This document shows, in pieces, positions 22,601 to 32,801 of a stretch of 64,000 nucleotides of DNA. The stretch's first letter is position 1, and each line of letters starts with the position of its first letter. A model generated the notes under the pieces. It searched no databases. It saw nothing but the letters and a program-made list of their open reading frames with translations, and was not told the DNA's origin. The translations under genes were made by a program, and so were the position numbers. The stretch comes from Diphasiastrum complanatum (Eukaryota > Streptophyta > Lycopodiopsida > Lycopodiales > Lycopodiaceae), in contig CM055106.1 in assembly GCA_029204225.1 (NCBI GenBank), positions 18,488,149 through 18,552,148 of the forward strand. The letters run 5' to 3'.

Positions 22601-25238
22601 CACCACACGCCAGTGAGTGGCTCCGAGAAAATCTCGTTACACAGAGTGCTTACTGAGAGAAAACCGTAAGTGAAAGCAGTGGTTTGAAAGGTGGTGTTAA
22701 CAATATTGGTTAGGAGATGAAGTTTGTTTGAGATTATGAGAACTACATGTAGACAAATGAGATGAACAGCTATTTGGCGCAGATTGTAAAGCTGGAATTT
22801 TGTTTTTGAGGTAGCAGGTACCAGTCTAAGAATGTGAGTGAGAGCTTTTAAGTTTGGTACCCGCAATTGAACGATATTTGAAGGTTTGTAGGAATGCTGT
22901 GGAGACAGACGGTGGAACATAGGCTTATAGATCGCTAGTAAACAGAAGGTTGGAAAGCTGACAGGTGGAAGAGAAATGGATGACGGTTGACAAAAGAATA
23001 GAATGTCCTAAAAAACAGAAAAACCTTCTGTGTGATCTGGAGTTATACACTATGACAGTAAATAGACATTGCTATTGTTATAACGCTTGAATCATGGTCT
23101 GCACATTGTACATTAAAATAATTTTTGCAAAATACGGGTTACATTATTATACATTTCCTAGTGGGCTATTTTGTTTTCCTTTCCAATGTAGGAATCTGCA
23201 TATTCAAAGTTTGAACATTTGGAGGACTTTGAAGTTTGCAATCGTTAGAAACGTGCGCAAATATTTTTCTTCTTGAAAGTTCAAACTTACATTTACTAGC
23301 TTGTCTCTTGGTAACTCCCAAGGCTGCAATAATTAGTTACTACATGAGAATCTGCATCGGACATGTGATTCATCAAATGATAAGATAGGCAAAATGGCAA
23401 AGGAAAAGACTAAACCAAGCTTAATTTATGTATAAAGAAAGTGGATAGCCAATGATACAAGCGGTGGTCAGGTTTCTGAAGACCCCACCTGTCATGAAGA
23501 TGGGCTGCCAAGAATTAATGACTCAAAAAGGTGCGAAGAGGATCAAAAGCTGCTTATACTTTTCACTGATCAAGTTATTTTCTCCATAACAGGCCAAAAA
23601 TGTGGTAGACACTCAAACGATGAGACTTACAGCATCTCGTCATTGTAAGATGATGCTAAACGAGGGAATGGAAGGGCAAAGACAAGTTTTGATCGGTCAC
23701 AATCTAGCAAATCAAAGGAAGCAATCCTTGATGAGAACAGCAACTGTTTGGTCTTACATGCTTGTGGCGTAATCACACCAACTACTCTCTACCGTTGATC
23801 ACCTTAATGCTGAGGTATTTATATGTGAAAGTCCAAAAATTAATATACATTGCTTCTTGGCTGACAAACTTAAATGGGTACAACCTTAAATACACAAACT
23901 GGCTAGAGATTTGTATGGTGTCACAATTCACAATTATGGTAACATATGGAAGTCACATGGCTTCAAAACATTGATGGTAGGGCCTCTTTATGTCTTGCAA
24001 AAGTGATATGTGCATGACTTTGTGATTGTTATGATAAGAAGTATTGTTGATTAATTGTAATTTCCTTTGCTCGTAACAGAAGTTGTTTTAGGAGGCTAGA
24101 TGCTAGATGGAGTAACCAGAATTCTGACGTTGTTTACCAAATGAAATATGTGAAAATGTGGTAGTGCCATGGGCTTTAGGGATTGGAGGGACATAATATA
24201 CCGAAAGCAAGTGAGATTTGTTAAGTCAATTTTAGATTATGCAGGTGCAAGATAGAAAATATCTTTGACAGGTTTTATTCTTATTCATCTTCCATAGACA
24301 AGGATCCTTTTCATGCCTAATGCATGTACACGTTCCTTATAATATTTTTGCTGGTTCAACTATTCACCATCCTCGTGATTTACAAAAACTTGGGAAGTCG
24401 TACATGCCAAGAAGAAAAAGTATTCAGCTAGAGTTTCTGATCATGTATGTGTGAACTTCATCAACAGATAAGGAGAGAGAGTTTGCACAATAACATTCTA
24501 CAAGAACATCATGGTACACTGCTAGAGAATGTAATTGGAACTCTGGACATCACTGTCCGTCAACTAATGCACGGTGAAGCTTTTCCTGGAGTAAGTGATT
24601 CCTTGTTTTTTCTTGATACATCTGGTCATTGTAAATTGCAGTTGAAAATGTCTCTTAGCAGTTTTTAAAGGGGTGCACTTCCTAACAGGATATCACTAGG
24701 TCTTCACTGTCTGTTGGTGTTAGTGCCCTACAAAGGCCTCACAGATATGGCTACATAGCAAACATGTGTGTGACCAAGACATCAAGAAACAAAGGGATAG
24801 CTTCAAGCTTGGTCCAAGTCGCTATTGAAGCAGGAAAAGATTGGGGTATGAAAATTCACTAACTTGTTTCATTAAAAGCAACACTATTAATTTTGACAAA
24901 CTAACTACAGCCCTTACTCAAAGGCTTGGTATTCATATTTTGTCGTATATAAAATCTATATGGGTCTGTTTCATGCTGTAGGCCTGAAGGAGATTTATGT
25001 TCATGTATATCCAAGTAACATAGCTGGTCAAAGACTATACATCAAAAGTGGATTTCAGGTAATGAATTTCTAGAATTAGTGTCTTTCACCAATTTTTGTT
25101 TGTTGATGTTATGCTGTACTGACTTCCAAAGCTTTCCAAAGTGACCCTGCCTCCATTTTTTTCACTTCACAGATGGTCCAAACAAATTTTAATCAGACAA
25201 AACCAGAGGATGTACAACTTCTCCGTCTGGTTCTTTAG
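4644..25238 (+). CDS. GNAT-family N-acetyltransferase, 5' incomplete
   Basis: Eight exons are deduced: 4644-4851, 4991-5043, 5262-5298, 17167-17238, 24468-24590, 24689-24845, 24982-25058 and 25173-25238. All introns are GT-AG and all phases agree, giving about 263 residues to the stop. The order is that of plant GCN5-related acetyltransferases: an N-terminal linker ending EEFW, then AAAWLRAE, YVESTKKKFAEE, EFVAVKRR, a strand with VIGTLDI, the strand YIANMCVTK, the acetyl-CoA loop RNKGIA (R/Q-x-x-G-x-G/A type), and the C-terminal VYVHVYP...GQRLYIKSGF. The family transfers acetyl groups from acetyl-CoA to amines of proteins or small molecules; many plant members are plastidial. The substrate and the targeting here are unknown because the first exon was not found. 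Introns 3 and 4 are swollen by transposons. The exons have no internal stops, so the gene looks functional. Confidence 0.85.
6618..7223. mobile_element. short non-autonomous DNA element, copy 2 (GTTCCGG-rich)
   Basis: About 606 bp, collinear with 3267-3891: the same GTTCCGG-rich ends and the same middle around ACTTCCTACATTGTTTAGAT. It is flanked by TATACTA on both sides (6611-6617 and 7224-7230). The flanking heptamer differs from that of copy 1, as expected of independent insertions. Confidence 0.6.
7900..9640 (-). pseudogene. old Ty3/gypsy element: RNase H and integrase
   Basis: Read on the - strand. From about 9600 the RNase H region can be followed (ELYAIIHALKVWQHYL, then TDHYTLRYF). Next come the integrase zinc-binding part at about 9140-9000 (HDSLYGGH...CMTCQVSKAG), the catalytic core with WERISMDFIVSLPRP and VVIDRFAKMAHF at about 8840-8950, and PQTDG near 8650. 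Several stops and frameshifts are present. It differs clearly from the edge chromoviruses. Downstream of the core (7900-8200) nothing can be assigned firmly; LTRs were not identified. It lies in GNAT intron 3, antisense to the gene. Confidence 0.75.
10010..10210 (+). pseudogene. possible gypsy integrase C-terminal (GPY/F) remnant
   Basis: A short + strand reading contains FSPRYCGPFE, which resembles the GPY/F module after the integrase core, followed by an unassigned hydrophilic tail. There are no neighbouring domains. The rest of 9641-10552 shows nothing recognisable. Confidence 0.3.
10553..10777. mobile_element. non-autonomous hAT derivative (MITE), 225 bp
   Basis: It starts CATAGGTCCAGCGGTAC and ends GGTACCACAGGGAACTTTG. 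Both ends and the dense GGTACC motifs match the terminal regions of the 6.2-kb hAT that begins 43 bp downstream. The flanks are TATTGTAC (10545-10552) and TACTGTAC (10778-10785), an 8-bp target duplication with one mismatch. There is no coding capacity, only A/T-rich filler between the ends. It was probably mobilised in trans by the hAT transposase. Confidence 0.8.
10821..10888 (+). repeat. hAT left terminal and subterminal repeats
   Basis: An imperfect TIR followed by clustered GGTACCGCGG palindromes. The same motifs recur at 16931-17008 and in the 225-bp derivative. Confidence 0.85.
11173..15490 (+). CDS. hAT transposase with DUF659-type core and AT-hook tail
   Basis: Proposed exons: 11173-13046, 13161-13506, 13600-13761 and 13864-15490, with GT-AG borders and frame kept across exons 1-4. 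Order: a BED-type zinc finger (CRYC...KGHLLG, residues about 33-60), a Pro/Ser-rich linker, the RNase H-like core with MSDGWTD (D380) and VTDNATNC (D443), and the hAT dimerisation region with CERNWS (about 747-752) and RRRNRLS. Exon 4 adds several hundred residues, acidic then Gly- and Pro-rich, ending in AT-hooks RKRPGRPKG and GRPRR. Exon 4 has a TAG at 14476-14478 (a CAG in the neighbouring repeat) and a frameshift near 15040-15060, so the tail is interrupted although the catalytic part is intact. The protein would cut and join the element's ends in the nucleus. ATG 11173 is chosen because it directly precedes the finger. Confidence 0.88.
15491..16061. other. hAT 3' region between convergent ORFs
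   Basis: A/T-rich untranslated sequence between the transposase stop and the end of the - strand ORF. It probably holds the 3' ends of both transcripts; no specific signal was verified. Confidence 0.4.
16062..16421 (-). CDS. opposite-strand ORF in the hAT element, charged helical protein
   Basis: A 119-residue frame inside the transposon, convergent with the transposase. It is rich in Glu, Arg and Lys (EARRKLEEDIRRHNERHRKQ and a C-terminal RRRANQEATRANREAEQE), with a Pro/Glu/Asp-rich middle, and it predicts a helical or coiled-coil protein. After the TGA stop the same frame stays open and acidic for about 14 codons, so the protein may once have been longer. I know no named family. It could be an accessory protein or a chance frame; the second hAT copy has lost this region, so conservation cannot be tested here. 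Confidence 0.45.
   Translation of the reverse strand: MFKDQGAVRRRSIEMAERIPPKPEGEARRKLEEDIRRHNERHRKQEADIREMLRQTRKRNPEPEPPAPAVDPVPAVELDLDEQIRMNFTRRQLIMVRERAARRRANQEATRANREAEQE
16931..17008 (+). repeat. hAT right terminal and subterminal repeats
   Basis: Several GGTACCG motifs and the inverted terminus ending GTACTATG directly before the ATACAAAC duplication. Confidence 0.85.
17905..18365. mobile_element. possible small DNA element with GGAAC-rich ends and internal repeats
   Basis: The ends carry inverted CCTAAGG, GTTCCTAGGAACG and similar motifs. The middle repeats CCGTTGATCTGGCAACCTG(C/T)TGATCTGAAAT about three times (near 18038, 18098 and 18216), joined by GCATTGGCATCTGAAAT. There is no ORF. 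Borders and target duplication were not resolved. Confidence 0.4.
18477..21563 (+). mobile_element. second hAT copy, both termini and 3' exons missing
   Basis: Closely similar to 10906-16820 of the complete element, but with no GGTACC-rich ends on either side. An internal deletion joins the end of intron 2 (about 21166) to sequence corresponding to about 16426. Lost are exons 3-4 (dimerisation region and tail) and most of the opposite-strand ORF region. It lies in GNAT intron 4. Confidence 0.85.
18783..21077 (+). pseudogene. hAT transposase pseudogene (copy 2)
   Basis: It matches exons 1-2 of the complete copy. The start codon is ACG instead of ATG, there are frameshifts near 19230 and 19965, and the exon-2 acceptor has changed (CAG|GATG became CAAG|ATG), shifting the frame by one base. 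The core motifs MSDGWTD and VTDNATNC remain readable. The dimerisation region is deleted, so no active protein is expected. Confidence 0.88.
21769..22240 (+). repeat. pair of 80-85 bp direct repeats
   Basis: About 21769-21853 and 22158-22240 both read AGATA(T/C)TATGCA(C/T)TGTA, then CACTATATGGCCTATTGTAG, then GGTTTAGG and AAATGGGAAGC. They flank about 300 bp. Neither is coding. Confidence 0.75.
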
Positions 25239-27049
25239 CTTGATATTGACAGTTATGAAGTCCTGGATAATTTTTCTTCTATGCACATCTCAACAGTTCC
25301 TCAAATGATGATGTTGGCTTGAGAAACTTGTATAGGCAGCGATCTTGCAATACAATGTGCTGTATATTAGGGTCCATTATGTGGCGCAGTGTAGATGAAA
25401 ATCCCAAAAAAAAATTATGTGGAGCTTCAGGCATTGGACCAGATTGCATCTGTACGAAAATCATCAGTCTAGAAATAAAATTTCATCCAGCGTTGACTCA
25501 GAAACTGATCACGTTCCCTTTGAAAATGTGAAGATGCCTCCAGGGGAACTAAAGCCTACAAAAAAACCTTCGATTTTGTTCATTGCTTATTCCTTCCACC
25601 ATTTTTACAGGGTTGTAAAAGCTTGACACAACCTTAAGGAGCCTGTTCCTGTCAGAAGTTTATTTTGCTTTTGTCATTTTCATGCCCATGAAACTTGTAG
25701 TTTTAGAGATTCTCCAGGTACTACCTATGATGCTTAAATATTAATTAAAACTCTATGATTTATTCCCATAGAAGTAATGCAGTTCTGAACAGAAAATATT
25801 TTCACATCTTTCGATGACAAGTTGTATTACAAAGAGGAAGCTTTGCAAAGAACTTTATTGACAGTGGAAGTTTGTGGATTGTGTGCATGTGGACCACAAA
25901 AAATATTTATCCTGGTATAGTTGCACTTAGATAGTGTTGCTACCCATTCATGTTTCTTTGTTGAGCTAATAGATAAGAGAGTGAGGGTGATGTTAAAGTC
26001 TAGGCAACATAGCTTCATGGCTCTAAGTCTGTTGCATTACGCTCACTGGTATATGGTCCTAAGAACAAAGCAATGCAAAATGCACCATAAACCTGCAAGT
26101 GAATTTCAATATATGTCTTACAGATTGCCTCCAATATGAGATGTAAGTGAGCCATATTGACAGTCAATTGAGAATGCTGGCAATCAAAATCCAATTGTTG
26201 ACTGATGAAATCAACCCAGTACTCATTCCAGCTGTTATATAAACCTACACGGCTCTTATGTTCAGTGCCGGAAACTCTTAGTCATCAAACTGTCAGAAAT
26301 GCAGCCGATTGAGCTGTTCATAAGCTATCAGGACCTAATAGGTCTATTACCTACTACCATCGGCCCAATCATCTGGTTAATTGTCAAAACAATAATAATA
26401 AAATGTCAATTGACTGCTGGGAGCCCGGGTGGTAACTTCAATCGCTGGATGAATGAAATCATACAATGGGCCGAAATTTTATTGAAGTACCCACAAAGAT
26501 CTTGTCAATATACAACTCAAATTGATTCGATGTCGTGCCTAGCATGTTCCTATCTTAGTTGCCCGTTCCGGAACAATGCCCCCAAAAAATAACACGTTTT
26601 TTTACAGAGGAATTAATTTATGTAAAAATTCAGCTAATTAACTTAAAAACAGAAAATTAACTACATTAAACGGATTTATTAATGAACAGACAATTAATTA
26701 CAATAATCAGACTATTAACTAGGAGTGTTGAATGGAGTAAAAATAACCTGAGAATTCATGTCAATAGGAACAACCTACGGTGCTCAGCTAAATTTTGCAT
26801 TTAAAATACGATCTGACCCACCACCATACATTTATCAACAAAACCATGAAATTATTTTGAAACCAAGAAACATTCTTGATAAACGTAACGGAACTGCTGG
26901 AGAATAACCATCATATAATCCGAGCAGGGTTTAGGGAAGAGCCATAAATGTAAGCAAAAAACATCCATAAAATAGTTATGCGTTCGCCGTACATCTGATA
27001 CAAAAAGAAACATATCATGTTTGATAACATAGTACTATGAAAATTAATC
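25239..27049. other. GNAT 3' flank, no gene seen
   Basis: Probably the GNAT 3' UTR followed by A/T-rich intergenic sequence. An AATAAAA at about 25476 could be a polyadenylation signal. A GTTCCGGAAC motif at about 26567 may be an edge of the decayed hAT to the right. Confidence 0.4.
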
Positions 27050-29760
27050 CTATGGTGAGACGTCATCTGAGGCTAAGACGGGACTCTCTATAATGTCTGT
27101 TGAGGGGGCCACGAGCTGCCTAGATTTGCCTTTGCCTTTGCCTCTAGCTCTAGCAGACTGGCTCATGCCCTGGCTAGATCCAACGCCTGACCCTCGAGGT
27201 TTGCCCCTACCCCTACCCCTAGGGATCGGTAGAGGTACTGGGAGCACGTGCTCCTGCCTCCTGATCAAACAACACATACAGATTGGCTAGCCTGGGCCTA
27301 CTGCTAGATCTACCAGTACCCCTGGCTCGTACACTGTGAGTGGACCTGCCATCAAAAAATCCCTCCGTGCTCACCATGGAGTCCAGTAGGCAATCCAATG
27401 TCTCGTCATCTGGCTCTGCCTGGGTCTCTGCATCTGGATGGACATACCGAGGCCTAGGAGGGGTAGGGGAAATGTGTGTGAAGTCCCATGGTCTACATCC
27501 TCCAATGTGTGCGCATGCTGATCCTACACATCGAGAACTCAATGTCAGTACATCTACAAAGCCAACACATTCAGATAACACATAAGCAAAAGAACTTGAT
27601 TTGTAATTACAACTTGAACCAAAGATTTTCATTACTTGAGTAGGCATAGTAGACTCTGTCAGGGGTGTGTCGTCGAGAGCACATGGTCAGCTGCAACTGT
27701 GCTGCCAGGGGCCCTAGGGGCGCTCGTCTGTGTCGGACCGCCTCGCCCTAGATATCCTCGTAAATCTGGGCCATGATATCCTCCTCCGGTGCAGCTGGCT
27801 CGGTCTCATCCTCAGGAAACATGATACAATGATCTGGGTTCACCTCCAAGATGAAAAGATAAACCCCCCCCCGATGCGACAAAGTAACTTGCCGTTGGTG
27901 TTGCAAAACACCAACCTCTCGCACTGCTCAACTGATAGCATGTTGCGCTTTTTCGTGTGAACAAGCGCCCAGGTGCTCTAGTTTCTCTCACATGCCGATG
28001 CGGAGCAATCCTAGAAACAAAATGCACAATACGAACGAGTAAGTACATTTTTCGAAAACACCACCTACGACTGAAGAGAAGACAACGATGAACATCAAGA
28101 AAAAAAAGTATGGTAAATACCTGTGAGAGGACACGTAGCACAAGCCTCATCAAAATCGGGGTGAGGTCCCCAAAAATACCCCACCATGTGACTGCACGAA
28201 GTCGGCTATCTCTCTCCTTCGCCAACTCCCTCGAGAATGCTCCCAATGGGCTCTTGTACCTGCTGTACTAAACCTCCAACTCGTATAGCTGCCCATGTCC
28301 CGTGTAGACCTGCGACACATATGAGTCCCAATCACCTGATAGCTCCTCATCTTGCAGTTGGCTAGGTGACTGCCACAACGGGTGTAGTAGGTGAGCCACT
28401 GTGTGAATGGGTCGATAGAACTTATTCCATTGTCGTAGCCATATGGATTTGAGTTGTGCCATCCTACAAGCAAAAAACATGCAAGCAATAAACCATAAAA
28501 GATCACCAACAACCATGCGGTCATACAATGGAATGAAAATGCCTGAATATAATGTTGAATTGAAGTGACGTACATAGCTGGCCTATGCAAGAAGTGGCCA
28601 CTGCAAAGCCTCGCCGATGCGGTCCATGAACTCGTATAGCAGCCCCATGGTACTGCCCTCTCGATCCACCAGCCGAAGAACCGCATAGATGGATCTCAAA
28701 GCAGTGACGAGCTGCTCCACATCACGCCAGAAGTCCGTGGCAAAAACTGTAGCAACGAAAGCCACCCCATCTGGTGCCTGGCTCTGGTCCCAAGCAATAA
28801 AATCCATAGATGTGGCCATCCTGCCTAGTGGCTCTCGACACTCTGAAAGAGCCTGAAAGGGGTCAACACCATAATTTGCAAAAGCTGATGTCTGAGGTGC
28901 AAAATAACAAACTGCTATAAAGAGATCTTGAGGTAACCCTAAGAAGTGACCATAAAACTGTAACCAAATAAATCGTGCAAATGGATCACTTTTCAGTGAT
29001 CGCGATCTGCTAAGAGGGCCGATTTCAGACAGCTGAAGGGCAATCAAGCCCCCCTTTGAAGTAATGAGGAAGTCCGATGTTTGAACACGCGCGCTTCTAT
29101 TATTGCCTGGAAACCGTGCTATTGGGTACATTCAACATACTCCCATAGCAGTGACCCAATCTAGACGCGAAATCTCCTTGAACATCAAGTCAATGGAGTG
29201 GGCTGCACAAGGCGTTCAAACAATGTGGGAGTAAGTAGCTGTCGAAATCCTCCCCATCTCAAAGCAGTTGGATGCATTGTCTGTGACAACCTGCACTACA
29301 TGAGCGGGGCCAACATGTTGTATGGCTCCATCAATCTGCTCAAATATGCAGTGAGCGTCCTGGATGGCACCCCCACGAGAGGAGTCAACTGCCTTCCAGA
29401 ACATGGTGCCCATGCAACTGGAGATCAAGATGTTGACGACTGACCTACTCCGCATGTCAGTCCATCCATCTGCCATGATAGAGCAACCAAAAACCTCCCA
29501 GCCTGACCTAAGCTGCTGCAACTGTGTATCAACGTGGTCGTATGCTGCCCTAAGGTGTGTGGTGCGAAGGGCCTCAGTGATCGGGGGCCTAAAGGCAGGG
29601 GTGCAGCTATAGCAGCAACGACATCTCTAATAGGTGGGTATTCGCTATAGCAAATGGTAGGTTCAGGCCATAGAACAGCCAATGCCCTCTCAGCTACCTC
29701 ATCATTGCCCCGTCGAAAGGACTGACGAATGGTGCGCTGAGGTAGGGTGGAGCGTGAGGT
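27050..29760 (-). pseudogene. decayed hAT transposase, third relative
   Basis: On the - strand, from about 29700 down, the same architecture as the 11-15 kb gene appears. It has MADGWTDMRSR and VTDNASNC (about 29290-29480), then WRDVEQLVTALRSIY, MAQLKSIWLRQWNKFYRPIH after an intron (about 28460), then LRVLSQ at the same intron position as in the complete copy. Next comes the dimerisation stretch with CERN followed by TAG (27978-27980) where W is expected, then a tail with PRGRGRGKPRG resembling AT-hooks. Multiple frameshifts are present. The zinc-finger end was not found. It is clearly diverged from the other two copies. Confidence 0.85.
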
Positions 29761-29883
29761 GGATCTGCCCCGAGGTGGACGAGAACCCGGGGTGGTGCTT
29801 GGTCATCGGCAACAAGCTCTACGTTTGACAAAAGTGGGACACTACCAATAGATGAGGGCATGGCTGGAGGTGGCCCTAATGTG

Positions 29884-29980
29884 CTAGATAAGAAAAAACT
29901 CGTTCCGGAACTCCAGGAACGTTCCGACCCAAAATGGTCGGAACGAGCTTCTAAGGTTCCTATACTACACTCCCTATCCT
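29884..29980. repeat. GTTCCGGAAC-rich inverted repeats, possible hAT terminus
   Basis: CTCGTTCCGGAAC and CGTTCCGACC...GGTCGGAACGAG form inverted repeats just upstream of the decayed - strand transposase. A similar GTTCCGG motif lies at its other side (about 26567). They may be its ends, but I found no matching target duplication. Confidence 0.4.
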
Positions 29981-31556
29981 ATGGAAACAATTAACAATTC
30001 TAACAAAATGGTGTCTTACCCTAAAAACTAAAAAGAGAAGACTAGATCGCTACCAATGCCCCTGCATGGTCAATGATCTAATCTTGTTTATCTTAGTCAC
30101 ACTAGGATGGGTTCTAGTTCAAGACTTTAAACCAACTTTATATTAGAAAATTGCACTCACCACAATTTGCTTATTCGATTACTTTACGAAAATCAACTTA
30201 TCAATTTTACATACATGCTTAATCCTAGGTGGCAAAAAAACGCTAACATATAATAAAATTTATCAACCTAAAGAATATCATGTTGGCATTTCATTTCCTA
30301 TATTTGAAGTGAATTAAATTATGCAAAAACTTATCTTCACAACTTTGTGCATGAGTCAATTTTATAAATAACGATGGTAAAATAAAATGCGAAGTAGATT
30401 ATCATTAATTTATAAAAGCAACATGTGTCATTACCTTGTTTTGTAATCCATAGAAACTTTCAAAGAGTAATTAGTAACTCATAAAATGTCCATAAAAGAT
30501 TCGAGGCAACACATTATACCTCATAAAAGGTCAAGATCTATAAAGTATAAAATTATTTTCAACCATAATGTAAAATGAGTATTTACACAAGGAAAACTTT
30601 CTTTTGACGTTTACACCCAATTCAACCATTTTTATTTTGGTGAGATTACTTGGAGCTCCCTCCATCACATAATCTTTTACATAAAAGCCATTAAGTACTG
30701 GAAAATGCCAAACATGGGCCTTTTTCTTGGCATAACATCCACCAAAGGTTTTCTTTTTCTAACTTTTATTTTTGGTGATTTCAATTATATTTTTAGAAAG
30801 TTTATCAACTACTATTAAACAGTAAGTAATACATTATGCACCTCTTTAGTCTTGGAGCCTTGTCCAATTAATAAATCATAGATTTATAAGATATTAATAA
30901 TAACATCCATAAAATTTCAAACACACTATCTACCATTTATAACTTCCTCCAAATATAAACAAGAAAAACCTCTAGATTGTACATTAAAAAAAACATGTGT
31001 CTACTTCTACCTTGTCGTTTGAAAGCACCTCTAAGAGTGAAATGTGCATTCACCTTTCTTTCTCCGCTAGAATCTACATCCACCTCTCTTGTGAAATCTA
31101 CCATTCTCTCTATGGAATGGACATTCTCTCTCTACCTTCTAACCTAACATACATCACCATACATAATGCAAGATAACATGTCCTTACAAGCAATAGGTGA
31201 GATTTCCAAAGATCCACAAAATGGAAATTTAAAAATATAATTATTTGAGAGAATTCATAATCCATCACACCCCAATAAAACATAAAATAGATTCTTTAAA
31301 AAAAAAAAAAGGTAGAAACGAGTCAATCCATCATGCTTCCATTAGTTGAGGATGGGAAACCATCAATGTAAAGAATAAACAAAAAATGTAAAGAAACAAA
31401 TAAAACAACAAATCTAAATCTACTTATTCTTGTATAGTGAAAAGTATCAAGTCACTACTTTAAACAATGCCATCATTAGGTAGTAGTGCATGAAGATAAG
31501 AAGCCGCTAGTCCTTTACAAGTAAAGAAATTGATTATGGGATAGAAAAAGCATCAA
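29981..31556. other. A/T-rich intergenic sequence
   Basis: No gene, RNA or known element is recognisable on either strand. Confidence 0.5.
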
Positions 31557-31769
31557 ACAATAGCAATTTAGTGCTATTATTATATAGTGCATGAAGATAT
31601 AATGCAGCCACTCCAACTTAGGACAAATCAAAGCATGCAAATGCTAGAAAGTTGGGACGGACAAACAATAGCAATTTAGTGCTGTTATTATATAGTGCAT
31701 GAAGATACGATGCAGCCACTCCAACTTAGGGCCAATCAAAGCATGCAAATGGTAGAAAGTTGGGACTAC
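31557..31769 (+). repeat. tandem duplication, about 107-bp unit
   Basis: 31557-31663 and 31664-31769 are near-identical, starting AACAATAGCAATTTAGTGCT and ending AGAAAGTTGGGAC. Only a few substitutions separate them. Confidence 0.9.
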
Positions 31770-32202
31770 AACTCATTATTATTTTTATAAATCTCTAAAG
31801 CTGTTGCAAATGGAGATTTTGAAATGAAGAGGCTTTAGAAGTTTATTGCACATATAGTTGTTACAAGGCATCCCATCTACAAATGGGACAAGTCAGATCA
31901 AAATTGTAGGGCATTTGCACCTAGATGTCTACAAAAACAAACCCAAGATATTTGAAATAAGGAAATTTTTTGTGACAAATACATTTTGTGTAGTTGCTGG
32001 AGCTTGTACAATTCTAGTTGTTGCAAGGTATCCCTAGATGGCTTTAATAAACAGCCTTCTTGTACTAATGCAGTTGTTGAAGCTTCATTGTACAAATCTA
32101 GTTGTTGCAGAGCATTCCAAACCTGCCCTCAACCCACATGAGTTTATCCTATTAGATCATGGATAACCATAGTTATTTGCATGAGATATAATTACCAGCA
32201 AC

Positions 32203-32432
32203 ATTGAAAACATCTGACACTGAAAATTGCAAACTTGAGTGAATTATCATCTGCCTGCTGCAAGCACAGATGGGCTCTTACATTGAAAACATCTGACACT
32301 AAAAAATTGCAAATTTGAGTGAACTACCATCTCTGCAAGCACAGATTGGCTCTTACATTAAAAACACCTGACACTGAAAATTGCAAATTTGAGTGAATTA
32401 TCATCTGCCTGGAAGCACAGATGGGCTCTTAC
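32203..32432 (+). repeat. three tandem copies of a 75-79 bp unit
   Basis: Units start near 32203, 32281 and 32356 with (A)TTGAAAACATCTGACACT-type sequence and end GGGCTCTTAC. They lie about 370 bp beyond the stop of the histone H1 gene and could be part of its 3' flank. Confidence 0.85.
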
Positions 32433-32801
32433 ACGTTCTATTGAGCTTCATTTGAAATTAAATGCAATTATCTTCACATTTGTCTACCAACTTCAAAAAC
32501 AAGTAGAAAATTTGAGCGATGTATACCATGAAAACATTTCAGAGAGCTTTCGGCTACAATGCTAACATACCAAATTGATCAGAACAGAAGTTTGAAAGCA
32601 TAGACAGGTCTGCTCAAAAAAGAAAGAAAAACAGGCCTAATGGCCATGGCTTTACATTAGATTTCACAAGAATTTTACATATTCAGCCGAATTCAAAGTA
32701 GCATGTTGGATGCAGTACATTGTACATAAGAGAAGTATATTTCAGAAGGAACAGGTGGTGCTCACAAGCACCTTTCAGAATATAAATCTCAAAACTGAGT
32801 C

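Larger units (their letters stand above)
17239..24467 (+). other. GNAT intron 4 (about 7.2 kb)
   Basis: The donor GTAAGT follows GCG at 17238; the acceptor AACAG precedes 24468; phase 0 on both sides. It contains the internally deleted hAT copy and the element at 17905-18365. Sequence 17239-17900 and 22245-24467 shows no domain; the frame at 22585-22920 (-) is unsupported. Confidence 0.75.

Noticed and set aside
22585-22920. 111-residue - strand frame
   Set aside because: No domain, inside GNAT intron 4, composition not protein-like, no splice context.
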